Shown here: positions 47,118 through 58,540 of the stretch, piece by piece
Position numbering within the stretch: position 1 is the first letter of the stretch
Layout: every line of letters starts with the position of its first letter
DNA from: Sulfolobales archaeon HS-7
Lineage (GTDB): Archaea > Thermoproteota > Thermoprotei_A > Sulfolobales > Sulfolobaceae
Assembly (NCBI GenBank): GCA_019704295.1
Contig: AP024596.1
Location: forward strand, 1,882,501 to 1,946,500
DNA: 64,000 nt
Direction: 5' to 3'
Notes under the pieces: generated by a model
The model's input: only the letters and a program-made list of their open reading frames with translations
Told to the model about the DNA's origin: nothing
Databases searched by the model: none
Translations under genes and position numbers: made by a program

Positions 47118-48154
47118 TTTTTCACCTTTTCCAAAACCTTGAGAAAGGGACTTACGTCGCCTCCACTAGCCTTTATTACCTCATTAACCTTCGTTATGAC
47201 TTCACTAGTATCATTAATAGCTAACTCATAACCGTCCTTGAAGTCCTTAACAACTCCAGCAACATAATACGCTACCGAGGAGTTTACTGCTATAAAATCC
47301 AACACATCCCTATCCAAACCAAGGAATGCCCTTATCACTTTTTCAACGGATTCTTCAGTGGAGCTTGCTTGTAGTTTTTCAATACTCACCCTATTTCGCA
47401 CTCCGAAATCTTCTGGAGATAGTCTAATCTCATCAATATCCTTCTCCACTAATATAACATGTGTTAAACCTGACAAACTTACTTCGTCTATTCCCGGTTC
47501 TCCGAAAACTACTGCGGATTTCGTTGTTCTAAGCTTATGAAGGGCTTCAGCCATCTTCCTAGCATAGTTAATAGAGAATACACCTATTACTTGACGTTCG
47601 ACCGAGGCCGGGTTAGTTAGAGGGCCGAGAAGATTAAAAATAGTTCTGACTCCTAACGTTTTCCTCACGTTTGCTACATTCTTCATAGCAGGATGATATA
47701 ACTGAGCGAAGAGAAATGCAAAATTACTCTTTATTACCGCAGACTTAACCTGTTCTGGAGATAGGTAAATATTGTACCCTAACCTCTCAAGAAAATCTGC
47801 ACTTCCCGTTTTACTGCTTACGGATCTATTCCCATGTTTTAATACTGGAACTCGCAAACTAAGAAGTATTGCCGAAGCCGTACTTACATTGATAGTATGC
47901 ATGAAGTCTCCTCCGGTACCCGCAGTATCAATCCCCTGAGGAAAGTCCACTTTTATCATATGCTTCCTCATACTCTTGGCAAATCCCAAAATTTCCTGCT
48001 CGCTTTCACCCTTAGCCCTCAGGGCTACGAGAATGGCAGAAGTTACTATTTCAGACTGTTCCCCATTAATTATACTATCTGCAACCTCTTCGGAAATTCC
48101 TTCATCTAGGTCGATTTTTTCTAATATCTTTTCTAGAATCTCCTTAGTATTCAT
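47114..48154 (-). CDS. trpD: Anthranilate phosphoribosyltransferase
   Basis: Joins anthranilate to PRPP. The 346-residue protein has the PRPP loop GIDTAGTGGDFMHTINVSTA, KHGNRSVSSKTGSADFLE (signature of TrpD) and GPLTNPA. Overlaps trpA by 11 bases upstream and trpF by four downstream, giving tight translational coupling. Confidence 0.95.
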   Translation of the reverse strand: MNTKEILEKILEKIDLDEGISEEVADSIINGEQSEIVTSAILVALRAKGESEQEILGFAKSMRKHMIKVDFPQGIDTAGTGGDFMHTINVSTASAILLSLRVPVLKHGNRSVSSKTGSADFLERLGYNIYLSPEQVKSAVIKSNFAFLFAQLYHPAMKNVANVRKTLGVRTIFNLLGPLTNPASVERQVIGVFSINYARKMAEALHKLRTTKSAVVFGEPGIDEVSLSGLTHVILVEKDIDEIRLSPEDFGVRNRVSIEKLQASSTEESVEKVIRAFLGLDRDVLDFIAVNSSVAYYVAGVVKDFKDGYELAINDTSEVITKVNEVIKASGGDVSPFLKVLEKVKK

Positions 48155-48875
48155 TTAATAACCCCATGAGTTTCCTGCCTTTAGCTAATGCCTCCTCAAC
48201 TCCTCCTGTTTCTAAAGCCTGAATGAATGTAGTACCTATCGCTATTCCGTCTGCGCCAGCAGATAGTGCAAGCCTTATATCGTTTTCGTCTGACAGTCCG
48301 AATCCTACTATTATTTTCTTGTCTACTAGCTCTCTTATTCTTCTCACTAACCGTTCTATTCCTATTGGTATATCTACACCGGTCGTAGGTCTCATCCCGT
48401 AATAGAGAAACAAATCGGTAAGCTTTGATGTAGTAACTATGAAGCTGTCAGGAACCGTCGGAGTTACGAAAATTACGTTTTTTAATCCAACCTCTTTCGT
48501 AATCGTTGCTATTTCCTCTACTTTATTCGGAAAGTCGATGAGTAAGTCAGGGAAAAGAACTCCATCAACCTCATACGAATAAATTTCCTCTAGAAACTTC
48601 TTAACATTAGCCAAGTGTTCCTCAACGTAAGAAAGAACAACTATAGGGACGTCTACGTAATGTCTTAACTCCTTAAGAACACTTCCCATTTCGAGTTTTC
48701 GAGTATTCACAGCTCTGTAACTCCTTCTGATCACAGGCCCGTCGTATTTAGCATATGCGGGAGGTAATCCTACCTCTATTGCTGAAGCACCTACCTCTAC
48801 GATCCCCTTCATAAAAGCGAGGAACTTCTCATCAGTAGGATATCCTATCGTATCATAAGCTACTAGCTCTCGCAT
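48144..48875 (-). CDS. trpA: Tryptophan synthase alpha subunit
   Basis: Cleaves indole glycerol phosphate to indole. The 243-residue barrel has ASAIEVGLPPAY (catalytic Glu), VDGVLFPDLLIDFP (catalytic Asp) and VGFGLSDENDIRLA phosphate loop. It lacks some of the N-terminal helix of bacterial TrpA. Starts in the overlap TAATG with trpB. Confidence 0.94.
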   Translation of the reverse strand: MRELVAYDTIGYPTDEKFLAFMKGIVEVGASAIEVGLPPAYAKYDGPVIRRSYRAVNTRKLEMGSVLKELRHYVDVPIVVLSYVEEHLANVKKFLEEIYSYEVDGVLFPDLLIDFPNKVEEIATITKEVGLKNVIFVTPTVPDSFIVTTSKLTDLFLYYGMRPTTGVDIPIGIERLVRRIRELVDKKIIVGFGLSDENDIRLALSAGADGIAIGTTFIQALETGGVEEALAKGRKLMGLLNEY

Positions 48876-50140
48876 TACTCCCTCAGCCTCTTCATCATGG
48901 ACTCGTAATTAGTTAAATCTAGCAAACCGTGGCCACTGAAGTTAAAGACTATCGTCTTCCTATCACCAGACTTCTTGGCATTACGTGCCTCCTCTATAAC
49001 CGAAGCTATTGCATGGGCAGTCTCTGGTGCAGGCACTAGTCCTTGGGATTCTATCATTAATTTAGCTGCATCGAAAACTTCTGCCTCCGAATACTCTCTC
49101 CACCTTACTTTACCCCTCTTTATTAGCAAACTGAGGGATGGGGCGACTCCGTGGTATCTTAGACCACCGGCATATATTGAGGGAGGAACATAATCTTTTC
49201 CTAGGGTTATCATTTTTATCATAGGAAGTATTCCCGCTGAATCAGGATAGTCGTATTTATATTCACCAAGTGAAAACTTAGGAATTTCTTTCGAAGCCAC
49301 AGCTATATATTCCTTTCCTACATTGTTTCCTATAAAGGGAAAAGCAAATCCGCTGAAATTGCTTCCACCTCCCACGCAACCTATTAACGTGTCGGGTTCT
49401 ACGCCCTCCAACTCTAATTGTTTCATAGCCTCTTGTCCTATAACACTCTGGTGCAAAACGACTAGATCTAAAACACTGCCTACTAAATACCTATAACCGT
49501 TCCTTAAAGAATACTCTACTGATTCGCTCATTGCTATACCTAATGAACCTGGGTGATTAGGATTCATCTCCAATATCTTCTTTCCATATTCTGTTAGTTG
49601 ACTAGGACTTGCAAACACTTCACCACCATATAAATTCATTAACGTTTTTCTCATCGGTTTTTGTTCTAAACTTACCCTTACCATAAATATAGTGGATCTC
49701 ATTTTATACAATGACGCGGCCAAAGCGACTGCAGTACCCCATTGTCCAGCTCCAGTTTCTGTGACAATGTGCGCTATACCCTCTTCTTTTGCAAAATAGG
49801 CCTGAGCTAACGCTGTGTTTATTTTATGAGAACCTGTTGGTGTAGCTCCTTCGTATTTAAAATATATCCTTGCGGGCGTGTTAAGTTTATCTTCCAATCC
49901 TTTAGCTCTTATAAGAGGTGTCGGTCTACCTATAAGTAAATATTTGCTTAGTACCTCCTCTGGTATTTTTACGTATCTCTCCACAGTAAACTGTTGCCTG
50001 AGAACCTCCTTTGGTAAGATTGATCTTAACAAATCTATCTTCGACCGTTCATCGTCTGGAGGATCGCGTGGAGGCGGAAGCGGTTCGGGGAGATCTGGGA
50101 CTATATTATACCAATATTTCGGAATTATTTCATCTACCAT
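48875..50140 (-). CDS. trpB: Tryptophan synthase beta chain, TrpB2 type
   Basis: Makes tryptophan from indole and serine using PLP. The 421-residue protein has the TrpB2-specific N-terminal extension ([17 protein letters not shown]), the PLP lysine in [23 protein letters not shown] and [15 protein letters not shown]. Sulfolobales carry TrpB2 enzymes in the operon; a separate TrpB1 is not seen here. First gene of the trp operon. Confidence 0.95.
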   Translation of the reverse strand: MVDEIIPKYWYNIVPDLPEPLPPPRDPPDDERSKIDLLRSILPKEVLRQQFTVERYVKIPEEVLSKYLLIGRPTPLIRAKGLEDKLNTPARIYFKYEGATPTGSHKINTALAQAYFAKEEGIAHIVTETGAGQWGTAVALAASLYKMRSTIFMVRVSLEQKPMRKTLMNLYGGEVFASPSQLTEYGKKILEMNPNHPGSLGIAMSESVEYSLRNGYRYLVGSVLDLVVLHQSVIGQEAMKQLELEGVEPDTLIGCVGGGSNFSGFAFPFIGNNVGKEYIAVASKEIPKFSLGEYKYDYPDSAGILPMIKMITLGKDYVPPSIYAGGLRYHGVAPSLSLLIKRGKVRWREYSEAEVFDAAKLMIESQGLVPAPETAHAIASVIEEARNAKKSGDRKTIVFNFSGHGLLDLTNYESMMKRLRE

Positions 50141-50179
50141 TGGTGCATCATAAGCACCTTGTAGGCATAACTCAAAATT

Positions 50180-50190
50180 TGTTTATAAGC
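50180..50190 (-). promoter_or_regulatory. TATA box of the trp operon
   Basis: On the minus strand GCTTATAAAC is centred about 45 bases before the trpB start, which would give a leader of roughly 20 bases. It is the only promoter-like box just upstream of the eight tightly packed trp-cluster genes. Confidence 0.5.
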
Positions 50191-50574
50191 TTTACTATAC
50201 CAACTTATCGCCAAAAACCATAACATGAAAGAGGCACAGTGACGCAAGGCCTCTACTGACAATAGGGAGGTTGTTTTTTAGAGTTTAGCTCCAGGCTATC
50301 AGCCTTAATACGTAGTCTTAAAAAAGACGCAAAGGACAGTTTCCATGAGTTTTGAATTAGAAGTTTCCTCATATCTTAATAAAATTTGGGAAAAGTGCTA
50401 AGATGAGAGACTATTAATAAAGATTTTTATAATTATTACTTACTTAAGTATAATTGTAAGTAGTTCAAGGGAGTTTACAGTGATTACTATTATAAACCCA
50501 TTCTTTTAAACTAGAAAATAAGGCATTTTCCTTGTCCGTGCAGAAAAACGTATTAGTACATCCCCATTGGGCAT
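50191..50574. other. Spacer between acyP and the trp operon
   Basis: No gene supported. Two small hairpins occur: GAGGC/GCCTC around 50230-50252 and AGGCT/AGCCT around 50292-50304. On the minus strand a short coding-like phrase (IKADSLELNSKKQPP) might be a remnant, unclassified. Confidence 0.4.
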
Positions 50575-50847
50575 TCACATAGTATAAAAATCGTCAAATT
50601 CCCCCATATATTGATCGAGTTCAAAATCTACCTTCTCCACCTGCGCGGTTATAGGTCCTTGCTTTAAATATTCTAACAATTTAGTTAAGGCTTCCTCATG
50701 ACCTTCTGCAATAACTTCCACTGAACCGTCATCTAAGTTTTTAGCGTATCCCGTTAATCCTAATACCTTTGCCCTAGTATATACAAAATGCCTAAATCCT
50801 ACACCTTGGACATTACCATAAACCTTAGCCTTAAGCCTCCTTAACAT
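50575..50847 (-). CDS. acyP: Acylphosphatase
   Basis: Hydrolyses the carboxyl-phosphate bond of acylphosphates. The 90-residue protein has the signature [15 protein letters not shown] (catalytic Arg near 19) and [17 protein letters not shown] (catalytic Asn near 37). Ends in the family-like [14 protein letters not shown] single small gene between the trp operon and the inositol synthase gene. Confidence 0.95.
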   Translation of the reverse strand: MLRRLKAKVYGNVQGVGFRHFVYTRAKVLGLTGYAKNLDDGSVEVIAEGHEEALTKLLEYLKQGPITAQVEKVDFELDQYMGEFDDFYTM

Positions 50848-50909
50848 AGTGATCGTACCTCAGAGTCGCTCCACTTCATCACTTATCAGACACCTCACCT
50901 CATCACAAT

Positions 50910-50920
50910 TTTTTAATATA
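50910..50920 (+). promoter_or_regulatory. TATA box for the inositol-phosphate synthase gene
   Basis: TTTTTTAATATA is centred 26 bases before ATG 50941, ideal spacing for a leaderless transcript; this decides for ATG 50941 over the TTG three bases earlier. Confidence 0.6.
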
Positions 50921-50940
50921 GTGAAGGGTTTTAAGTATTG

Positions 50941-52029
50941 ATGATTAGAATAGCTATTGCAGGACTTGGTAACTGCGCCTCGATGCTAATTCAGGGGATA
51001 GAATATTATCGTCAACACGGAGAGGACTATTATGATGGTCTAATAACTCCGGTTATAGGTAGTTACAGAGTTACTGATATAGAGGTAGTTGCGGCTTTCG
51101 ATGTATCAAACAATAAAATAGGGAAAGACATATCTGAGGCAATATTTGAAAAACCCAACATAACCAGAAAAATAGTTGAACTAGAAAAGAAGGGAATCAC
51201 AGTATCTCCAGGCCCTGTCATGGACGGCGTGGCCCCACATATGAAAGATATTTTCAACCCAATAGAGTTAGCAACCCGTGATGACGTAATAGAAGAACTG
51301 AAAAAAAGCAAAGCTGAAATATTAGTAAATTTGCTTCCAGTTGGAAGTGAGAAAGCATCTAGAGAATACGCATACGCAGCAGCGCATGCAGGTGTAGCTT
51401 TCATCAATTCAATTCCAGTATTTATTGCTAGCGACCCGTCAGGCGAATTTCCCGTACTATTTAAACAGAAGAATCTGCCGCTAGTAGGGGACGATATAAA
51501 GGGGCAAATCGGGGCTACAATATTTCACAGGAGTATAACCTCGTTATTCAGAATGAGGGGGGTATCTATCGAGGAAACATATCAACTTAATGTGGGTGGC
51601 AATACGGACTTTTTGAATATGAAAACGGAATCAAGACTGTCTTCGAAAAGGGTAAGTAAAACTAAGGCAGTAACAAGTACCCTGAATAATCCAGAGGTAA
51701 TCGAAAACGAAGGTCGTGTAAGAATAGGACCGAGTGACTTCGTACCTTCATTAGGCAACACGAAAATAGCCTATATATATGTAAAGGGGACCGGATTCTG
51801 CGGGGCACCTATAAAGGTAGAAGCGTCACTCGAGGTTGATGATAAATCTAATTGTGCAGCTGTATTAGTTGATGTAATAAGGGCTACAAGGTTAGCATTA
51901 GATAAAAGGATTGGTGGAGCAATAAAAGAAATCTCGGCTTTTTACTTTAAGCATCCCCCTTTTCAGGCAAAAGATGACGATGAAGCGTATGAATGGTTCC
52001 ACAACTTCATCAATATGCGTAATATGTGA
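50941..52029 (+). CDS. Myo-inositol-1-phosphate synthase
   Basis: Converts glucose 6-phosphate to inositol 1-phosphate, needed for archaeal phosphatidylinositol-type lipids. The 362-residue protein has [20 protein letters not shown] (NAD binding), [18 protein letters not shown] and [16 protein letters not shown]. The 3' end overlaps a zinc-finger ORF by 56 bases in another frame. Confidence 0.93.
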   Translation: MIRIAIAGLGNCASMLIQGIEYYRQHGEDYYDGLITPVIGSYRVTDIEVVAAFDVSNNKIGKDISEAIFEKPNITRKIVELEKKGITVSPGPVMDGVAPHMKDIFNPIELATRDDVIEELKKSKAEILVNLLPVGSEKASREYAYAAAHAGVAFINSIPVFIASDPSGEFPVLFKQKNLPLVGDDIKGQIGATIFHRSITSLFRMRGVSIEETYQLNVGGNTDFLNMKTESRLSSKRVSKTKAVTSTLNNPEVIENEGRVRIGPSDFVPSLGNTKIAYIYVKGTGFCGAPIKVEASLEVDDKSNCAAVLVDVIRATRLALDKRIGGAIKEISAFYFKHPPFQAKDDDEAYEWFHNFINMRNM

Positions 52030-52276
52030 CGAGTTACCGGCCAGAAAGTTATGTGTATTGTGTGGTAGGGAAGTGTGCGAGAGACACTTTAATGAGGATA
52101 AAAAAATATGTGCAATTTGCAGTATTTCTCTATGTCAAATTTGTGAAAAACATCTTTCAATATCCTATTGTAATAACTGTAAAAGATTGATCTGCGACTT
52201 GTGCACGGCGAAAAACAACGGAGCTTCTCGTATATGCAAGGAATGCGTTACACTCTACGAATCTTCTCAAGCATGA
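51974..52276 (+). CDS. Cysteine-rich B-box-like zinc-finger protein
   Basis: The 100-residue protein is rich in Cys pairs: [41 protein letters not shown] and [12 protein letters not shown], plus CKEC. The spacing resembles B-box/zf-UBR-type double zinc sites, so it is probably a protein- or RNA-contact module. The exact start is uncertain: ATGs at 51974, 51980 and 51989 all lie inside the inositol-synthase gene. It is convergent with ppsA (overlap 29 bases). Confidence 0.75.
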   Translation: MTMKRMNGSTTSSICVICDELPARKLCVLCGREVCERHFNEDKKICAICSISLCQICEKHLSISYCNNCKRLICDLCTAKNNGASRICKECVTLYESSQA

Positions 52277-54584
52277 TTTTTCTCTCAATACTCTCTACTA
52301 ATCTCCTAGTATATGCCACTGTGTCGGGATTTACGCTTATGCTATCTATGCCTTCTCTCACGAGGAATTCGGCAACTTCTGGATACACGCTAGGTGCTTG
52401 ACCGCATATTGATACGGTCTTGCCGTACTTATGCGCTGTTCTAATTAGCCTCTTCATTGAGAGCAGTACTGCTGGATCTCTCTCATCATAATATCCCATT
52501 CGTGCCAGGATTTCTGAATCCCTATCTACTCCAAGAGTAAGTTGAGCTAGATCGTTGCTGCCTATACTAAAACCATCTACAAGTCTAGCAAACTTGTCGG
52601 CTAATATTATTGCAGAGGGGACTTCGGCCATAATCCATACCTTGAACTCAACCCCTCTTTTTAGCCCCATTTCTTCAATTATAGCTAAAACTCTTTTTAC
52701 CTCCCATGTGGTCCTAACGAACGGTAACATTACCCAAACGTTCTTTAAACCCATTTCGTCTCTTACTTTCTTCACCGCCTCAACCTCTAATCTAAACGCC
52801 TTCTCGTATTGAGTGCTAATGTACCTTGATACTCCTCTCCACCCAATCATAGGGTTTCTTTCCTCTATCTCGAATTCCTCTCCTCCTATTAACCTCCTAT
52901 ACTCATTAGTTTTGAAATCTGAGAACCTTACTACAACCGGCCTTGGATAAATTGCAGACGCAACTAAGCTTATTCCCTCAGCTAACTTTTCTACAACAAT
53001 ATCTGGTTTACCGATCTTGATTAGATATAGTGGATGATACTTCACCCACTCACTAAAGATAAATTCTATTCTCATCAAACCTATTCCGTCAAAGGGAAGT
53101 GAGATGTACTTATTAATCACGTCAGGTTGCCCTAAATTCATGTATATCTTAGTCCCCGTAATAGGATAGTAAGTTACTTGTTCGGAAACATACTGTTTCG
53201 ATTCTTCAATTCTTATAGATTCTTCAAACTCTACGCGACCTCTGTATACGACACCGCGAGTGGCATCTACCGTAATTTCCTCCCCTTCTTTTATTTTTTG
53301 TGTTGCGTCCCTAGTCCCCACAACCGCAGGTATACCAAGTTCTCTGGATACTATAGCAGCATGACTTGTAATCCCTCCTTCATCAGTTACTATAGCTCCT
53401 GCTATTCTCATTACAGGTACCCAGTCTGGGTCCGTCATCTTAGTTATCAGTATGTCTCCCTTTTTGAAATCCTTGGCATCAGATACCGACAGGATTACTC
53501 TAGCCCTACCAGTCGCTAGCCCTGGACTAGCAGCCAGTCCTTTTACCACTATTTCAGCAGAAGAAGCTTTTGTAGATTGCGTGCCTGATCTTTTATTGGT
53601 AGTCCAGAAGGTTTCTGGTCTTGCCTGAACTATGAATACGTTTTCAGGAAACTGAAGTTCGGAATCTATAGCCCATTCTATATCCATGGGATGACCATAA
53701 TGCTCTTCTATTTTCTTTGCCATCTTAGCCAGCTCTATTGCCTCTTCATTTGATATACTCATTTCCTTTGCCTCTTCTCCAATTAGTGGAACTTCCTCAT
53801 TGCTTCCAGAATTCCTATTGTAAATCACCTTTAGCAATTTCTCTGAGGTTTTCTTCTCAACTATTTTTAACGAATCCTTATCAATAACTACCTCATCAGG
53901 AGTTACTTTTCCTCCAACCACTGATTCTCCGAGTCCCCAGTTCGATTCTATCACAATGAACTTTGTGTCCCCCGTAGCAGGATGTAAAGTGAACATCACG
54001 CCTGCGCTTTTTGCATTTACCATTTTTTGAACTACAACTGCTATCCCTATATTGGACGAATCTATGTTCTTCATCTTCCTGTAGGCTATTGCCCTTTCGT
54101 TATATAAACTGGCCCAAACCAATTTCACCTTATCGAGCAGTTCGCTTTCTCTTACATTAAGATAAGTATCTTGCTGACCAGCAAAACTGGCTTCTCCTAT
54201 ATCTTCTGCAGTGGCAGACGATCTTACCGCAACTAATACCCCAGAACTACCTATCTTTTGCTTTAACTCATTAAACTTACTCTGTATGGTACTGATAACT
54301 TCTTGAGGAATTTCAGAATTGATAATTAATTGCTTAATGATCATTGAAGCCTCCTTCTCATCCTTATTTGATAGAATTTGCTGTATTTTTTCGGCAATTT
54401 TATTATAATGAAGAAAATAATGAAAGGCTTTTACTGAAATCACAAAACCCGGAGGAACTTTGACTCCAAAAGACACTAATTCTCCAAGGTTTGCCCCTTT
54501 TCCACCGGCTATATCTATCATTTCTTTTTTAATATCTTCAAATGGGAGAACAAATTCCTCTTGCTTCTCAATAAGTGATACCAT
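52248..54584 (-). CDS. ppsA: Phosphoenolpyruvate synthase
   Basis: Makes PEP from pyruvate and ATP in gluconeogenesis. The 778-residue protein has the N-terminal ATP-grasp domain ([30 protein letters not shown] run in the middle), the swivelling phosphohistidine in [18 protein letters not shown], and the C-terminal PEP-binding barrel ending [15 protein letters not shown]. Complete. Confidence 0.95.
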   Translation of the reverse strand: MVSLIEKQEEFVLPFEDIKKEMIDIAGGKGANLGELVSFGVKVPPGFVISVKAFHYFLHYNKIAEKIQQILSNKDEKEASMIIKQLIINSEIPQEVISTIQSKFNELKQKIGSSGVLVAVRSSATAEDIGEASFAGQQDTYLNVRESELLDKVKLVWASLYNERAIAYRKMKNIDSSNIGIAVVVQKMVNAKSAGVMFTLHPATGDTKFIVIESNWGLGESVVGGKVTPDEVVIDKDSLKIVEKKTSEKLLKVIYNRNSGSNEEVPLIGEEAKEMSISNEEAIELAKMAKKIEEHYGHPMDIEWAIDSELQFPENVFIVQARPETFWTTNKRSGTQSTKASSAEIVVKGLAASPGLATGRARVILSVSDAKDFKKGDILITKMTDPDWVPVMRIAGAIVTDEGGITSHAAIVSRELGIPAVVGTRDATQKIKEGEEITVDATRGVVYRGRVEFEESIRIEESKQYVSEQVTYYPITGTKIYMNLGQPDVINKYISLPFDGIGLMRIEFIFSEWVKYHPLYLIKIGKPDIVVEKLAEGISLVASAIYPRPVVVRFSDFKTNEYRRLIGGEEFEIEERNPMIGWRGVSRYISTQYEKAFRLEVEAVKKVRDEMGLKNVWVMLPFVRTTWEVKRVLAIIEEMGLKRGVEFKVWIMAEVPSAIILADKFARLVDGFSIGSNDLAQLTLGVDRDSEILARMGYYDERDPAVLLSMKRLIRTAHKYGKTVSICGQAPSVYPEVAEFLVREGIDSISVNPDTVAYTRRLVESIERKIMLEKIRRV

Positions 54585-54677
54585 AATATTCGCAATGGGA
54601 TATGTGAAACACTTAACTAAAAAACTTTATGATCTATTGAATATAATTACAAATTATAATTATGGATTATAGGTAAT

Positions 54678-55328
54678 CTATTTTGAGGGGCTCTGTTGAG
54701 TTGTAGTAGCGTAGGATGGTAAGTCGGGGAACTTCTCTTTCATTCTCTGTTCAGCGACAATCGATGCCTCATTAAGTATCTTCTTAGCTTCAGGAGATGC
54801 ACCAACGTACTCCAATGCTCCTCCAGTGAATTCTCCAGCTTCGAGTACTGCTCCCTGAATGGACTCCTCTAGTTCCTCTAGTTCAAGTCCTATCTCTGGC
54901 ATGATACCCCTCATCATGCTTCTTAGCTCCTTAACCACGCCTATTACAGGTACCAGATTCGTAAATACGTCACCAATAGTCGTAAATGTCTCTAGCCTCA
55001 ATTGAACCTGCTCTAGTGCTATCTGAGTGGCTATTAGTTGTCTTACTATCTTCCTGATCTCGGCAACTTCATTAGCATACATGTTCGCCCTAGGCTGATC
55101 TTTAGACATATATGCTTCAACAACTCTTTCGAATAATACTTTGTCTCTCTCCTGCATTTTTGCTACGTATACCTCGAGCCTGTTTAACATAGACCTTAGC
55201 TTATAATCTGCCATGGCCAGTCTGTAGCGTAACGGTTCGTGAGATTTGAAAGCTCCCTTTATCCTCTCACCTATTGTGGGTTCTTCCTTTCCATTCCAAC
55301 CCTTCACGAAATCATTCATATTTGCCAT
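54678..55328 (-). CDS. CdvB-family ESCRT-III cell-division protein
   Basis: ESCRT-III homologues form the constricting ring of Sulfolobales cell division. The 216-residue protein has the helix core ([24 protein letters not shown], then [21 protein letters not shown] and [19 protein letters not shown]) and ends soon after the acidic helix [15 protein letters not shown] with a short TTTQQSPSK tail. It lacks the winged-helix C terminus of the main CdvB, so it is a CdvB1/CdvB2-type paralogue. CdvA and CdvC are not in the window. Confidence 0.88.
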   Translation of the reverse strand: MANMNDFVKGWNGKEEPTIGERIKGAFKSHEPLRYRLAMADYKLRSMLNRLEVYVAKMQERDKVLFERVVEAYMSKDQPRANMYANEVAEIRKIVRQLIATQIALEQVQLRLETFTTIGDVFTNLVPVIGVVKELRSMMRGIMPEIGLELEELEESIQGAVLEAGEFTGGALEYVGASPEAKKILNEASIVAEQRMKEKFPDLPSYATTTQQSPSK

Positions 55329-55392
55329 GAGTTATCTAAAAATAGTATTGTAGGGCGAGTATTTATTAAAGGTTTGACATGATATTACCATA

Positions 55393-55671
55393 ATGCATTT
55401 AGCGATACGGAAAATTAACGAAAAGCTCGAAATAAATAACGTCTCTAATGAGAACATTACTATTTTATCTGCTATAATAAAATATTCTACTGTATCAGAA
55501 TCTCCGACCCGTGATATTTCAAGAAGATACATCACAAGCACCTTAGATCTAAATAAAAATGTAAGGCCGGGAGAAAAAATAGAAATTAATGTTTTAGATA
55601 TACCGATCTCCGAGATATCAGTCGTTATAGGTTCCGGACTTAAGATAGTTAGGGAGACTTATACTGTTTAA
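55393..55671 (+). CDS. Small hypothetical protein
   Basis: A 92-residue protein of strands and short helices ([22 protein letters not shown], then [16 protein letters not shown] at the end). No family recognised. It is divergent from cdvB with 64 bases between, and its last 23 bases overlap the convergent ubiD gene. Plausible as a gene, not certain. Confidence 0.5.
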   Translation: MHLAIRKINEKLEINNVSNENITILSAIIKYSTVSESPTRDISRRYITSTLDLNKNVRPGEKIEINVLDIPISEISVVIGSGLKIVRETYTV

Positions 55672-57091
55672 AAAGATGTTTATACTTTTCCACTTTTTTT
55701 GATATCTCGTCATCAGGCGCCACCTCTTCCGGCCATTCATGACCCACTTCTTCTTTAGTCTTCCTAGTAGCGTCTATTCCTAACCGGCTTCCTACTAACG
55801 GTCTTTCTGTAGTATGATCTAAAGAGTCAGCAGTGATATTATCGATAATTACAACATCCCTTTTCGGATCAACAGTAGTAGACAATGCGTAAATCACGTG
55901 ATTAAAGTCGTGAACATTAACGTCCTTATCTACGATAATCATGATCTTCAACAAACTGAGTTGTCCTACTCCCCATAGACTTAACATAGCCTTTTTACCC
56001 TGGCCCGGAAAAACTTTGTTGATGGAAAAGATACCCACTCCTGTAAATAGACCGTGTATTGGTAAGTTCATATCGACAAGTTCTGGTACTATCATTTTCA
56101 GAAACGGAAGGAATATTCTTTCTACTCCTTTTCCTATCCACGCATCTTCTAACGGCGGTTTCCCAACTGAAGTAGCGTGAAATATAGGTTCCTCTCTTGT
56201 GTAGAACTTTTCAGCTTTAAATACAGGGTAATAATCTGCTGGAGTATAATATCCTAGGTGATCCCCGAACGGGCCTTCAAGCCTAGTATCGTTCATGTCT
56301 ACGTAACCTTCTATTACTGATTCCGCAGTTGCTGGAACTCTAAGTCCATTCGTAAGTCGGAATAGTCTAACTCCCTCATTTCTCAAAATTCCCGCAAATA
56401 AGTACTTATCGATTCCTGGCGGGACGGGCGAGGCTGCAACAAAAGCAATTACTGGATCGACCCCATTCACAATAGCAGCAGGTATCTCCTTTATTCTCCT
56501 TTCCAAGTATCTTTGGGCAGTTATTCTACCTCTTTTAAGGGCCTGCCAATGTACAATCACCTCTTTATCCCCGACGATCTGCATCCTATATACACTTACG
56601 TTATGAACATTCGCGTCTGGATCCTGTGTAACAAGTAGTGAGAATGTGAAAAAAGTTCCTGCGTCCTTTGGCCACGTCCTCAATGCTGGGAAAGATTTAA
56701 TACTAAACTCCTTTCTCTCCTGAAATTGCGCCCTCGAGTTCTTAGGTAGGATCTTCCCTAAACCGATCATAGTACCCATGCTCTTAAGTTTGCTTTGTAA
56801 GGTATAGGGGGTTGATGAAATTGATGAAAAGAAGTTACTAGCTATTCCCTCCAAATCCCTCGTTCCGAGAATATTATAAATAGCCTCTACGGAGTTAAAC
56901 AAGTTAGTTACCATTTTCCATTCTGGATAATCCCTTATTTTAGTGAAGAGGAGTGTAGGAGCATTTAAATATGTCGCATTTCTGGAGATCTCTGCTATCT
57001 CTAAGTTTACACTTACCTCATCATTTATCGTTATTAAGTTGTTTCTCTCCCTAAGATAGGCTAAATACTCTCTAAGATCCTTAAATGTCAT
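55649..57091 (-). CDS. UbiD-family decarboxylase
   Basis: UbiD enzymes use prenylated FMN to (de)carboxylate aromatic or unsaturated acids. The 480-residue protein has the family series ending [45 protein letters not shown] (active-site Glu-Arg/Asp area) and SIGTRD-like motifs, and [16 protein letters not shown]. In some archaea a UbiD acts in the modified mevalonate pathway; Sulfolobales mostly use another route, so the substrate here is open. No UbiX is adjacent. Confidence 0.88.
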   Translation of the reverse strand: MTFKDLREYLAYLRERNNLITINDEVSVNLEIAEISRNATYLNAPTLLFTKIRDYPEWKMVTNLFNSVEAIYNILGTRDLEGIASNFFSSISSTPYTLQSKLKSMGTMIGLGKILPKNSRAQFQERKEFSIKSFPALRTWPKDAGTFFTFSLLVTQDPDANVHNVSVYRMQIVGDKEVIVHWQALKRGRITAQRYLERRIKEIPAAIVNGVDPVIAFVAASPVPPGIDKYLFAGILRNEGVRLFRLTNGLRVPATAESVIEGYVDMNDTRLEGPFGDHLGYYTPADYYPVFKAEKFYTREEPIFHATSVGKPPLEDAWIGKGVERIFLPFLKMIVPELVDMNLPIHGLFTGVGIFSINKVFPGQGKKAMLSLWGVGQLSLLKIMIIVDKDVNVHDFNHVIYALSTTVDPKRDVVIIDNITADSLDHTTERPLVGSRLGIDATRKTKEEVGHEWPEEVAPDDEISKKVEKYKHLFKQYKSP

Positions 57092-57129
57092 ACTTTTTGA
57101 TATCGAGTTGCGGTAATAAAATGTAGGAT

Positions 57130-57340
57130 TAAAATAATATGCGTGGTTCCCACGGGGATGCGGTTCACATAATTGCCTTAGAGGTATAGCAGTGAGTCTC
57201 CCTAAGTGAGCTACTCCCTCCTGAAGGAGGAAGCTTCCTGCTTCATAACTCTACCTTGCCAGTACTGAAGTACTGGTAGAGGGCGGAGTTCCACAGGCAC
57301 TAAGGGTGGCTCCCACCCCGACCTACGCAAGATATTTAGA
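57130..57340 (-). ncRNA. Candidate omega-RNA region overlapping the tnpB 3' end
   Basis: Known omega-RNAs run from inside the 3' end of tnpB across the right end of the element, so the corresponding region is marked. It contains a CCTCC/GGAGG stem with a four-base loop (CCTCCTGAAGGAGG), an AAGCTTCCTGCTT repeat and a TACTGAAGTA-type stem. The exact boundaries and whether RNA is made cannot be told from sequence. Confidence 0.45.
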
Positions 57341-58440
57341 GAAGCATTATAGTCACGGTCAGTTACCCAACCGCATTTAGGACAAGTAAAGATACGGTCG
57401 TTTAAAGTTAGATCTTCCTTCACATATCCACATCTAGCACACGTTTTTGACGTGTTTAACGGGTTAACTAACAAAAATTTCTTTCCATACTTCTCTATCT
57501 GATATTTGATTATATCCCTTAGCTCACCAAACGATACATCATGTAACCTCATCCTCAGCTTCCTCAAGGACTTACCAACCAGCTGCTTAACGTTAATATC
57601 CTCCATTACCACAACATCGTAATTCATCGATAGGTACTTCCCTATCTTCATGTACACATCTTTCCTCAAATTAGCAAGATGTTCATATGCTTTAGCTAAC
57701 TTTGCCTTGGCTTTAAACCAATTCTTGGAGAGGAACTTCTTCCTAGACAATTCCTTGTGCAAATGCTTGATCTTACGGAGTGCTTTCTCGTAGAACTTGA
57801 AGTTGGGTAAATACTCACCATCTGAATTTGTTAGAAGCTTCTCAAGACCAACATCTATTACCACTACATCGTTAGTCTTCGGAGCTTGCTGGAACACATG
57901 GTCTTCCACTACAAATGATATGTATACTCTTTCAGACTTCGTTAGCTTAACTATCACTCTCTTTATCTTGTCCAACGTAAAGTCTCTATGGACAATGACC
58001 TTGAAGATGCCTAAGTGAGACAAACGTAGTACAAGCAGTTTCTTTTTACTCTTTCTACTTCCAATCCTTATTTCTCTGACGGATAGTATCTTCCAACCAC
58101 TTTGAGGATAGACAAGAGAATACCACTTGTGAACTTTCTTTTCCTTAGGAAAACGTGGTAATCCTTCGAAGAACCTCTGTCTTGCTTCATTAAAACGATT
58201 TGCTATTTCTTGTACCACTTGTGAATGGAGTTGTTTGTACTCCTTGTCTTGCTTTCTCAAGTCCAGAGCTAACTGTCTTAACTCCGTTTGTGTTAGACCT
58301 TTTCTATCTCTTTGGTAGAAGTAAATGTCTGCCCATCGTAACGTGTTGTACATCTCACATGTTAACTTGAAATGGGCTTTTAACACCCTCAAGGTTTGCT
58401 CGTCTGTAAAGGCACGAAAACTAAACGTTACGATGAACAT
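57211..58440 (-). CDS. tnpB: TnpB RNA-guided nuclease, IS200/IS605-type, apparently intact
   Basis: TnpB is an omega-RNA-guided DNA nuclease of IS200/IS605 elements. From ATG 58440 (409 residues) it has all RuvC residues: Asp196 in [10 protein letters not shown], Glu280 in VVVMEDINV and Asp363 in VTDRDYNAS, plus a zinc ribbon (CARCGYV at 334, CPKCGWV at 353). No tnpA transposase gene is nearby, so it is a solitary tnpB. ATG 58440 lies 23 bases after a TATTTAAAAA-like box. Confidence 0.9.
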   Translation of the reverse strand: MFIVTFSFRAFTDEQTLRVLKAHFKLTCEMYNTLRWADIYFYQRDRKGLTQTELRQLALDLRKQDKEYKQLHSQVVQEIANRFNEARQRFFEGLPRFPKEKKVHKWYSLVYPQSGWKILSVREIRIGSRKSKKKLLVLRLSHLGIFKVIVHRDFTLDKIKRVIVKLTKSERVYISFVVEDHVFQQAPKTNDVVVIDVGLEKLLTNSDGEYLPNFKFYEKALRKIKHLHKELSRKKFLSKNWFKAKAKLAKAYEHLANLRKDVYMKIGKYLSMNYDVVVMEDINVKQLVGKSLRKLRMRLHDVSFGELRDIIKYQIEKYGKKFLLVNPLNTSKTCARCGYVKEDLTLNDRIFTCPKCGWVTDRDYNASLNILRRSGWEPPLVPVELRPLPVLQYWQGRVMKQEASSFRRE

Positions 58441-58479
58441 TAAAAAAGTTAACATTTTATATTTAAAAACTTAACTACC

Positions 58480-58528
58480 AAGGGGACTATCCATCTCCAC
58501 CTTAAAAGCTGAAGTTTTCTGTCCCCTT
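58480..58528. repeat. Inverted repeat just upstream of tnpB
   Basis: AAGGGGAC (58480-58487) and GTCCCCTT (58521-58528) are exact complements separated by 33 bases, 40 bases beyond the tnpB start. IS200/IS605 elements carry subterminal hairpins at their left end, so this probably marks the left end of the element. Confidence 0.45.
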
Positions 58529-58540
58529 TGAACCCCTTAT

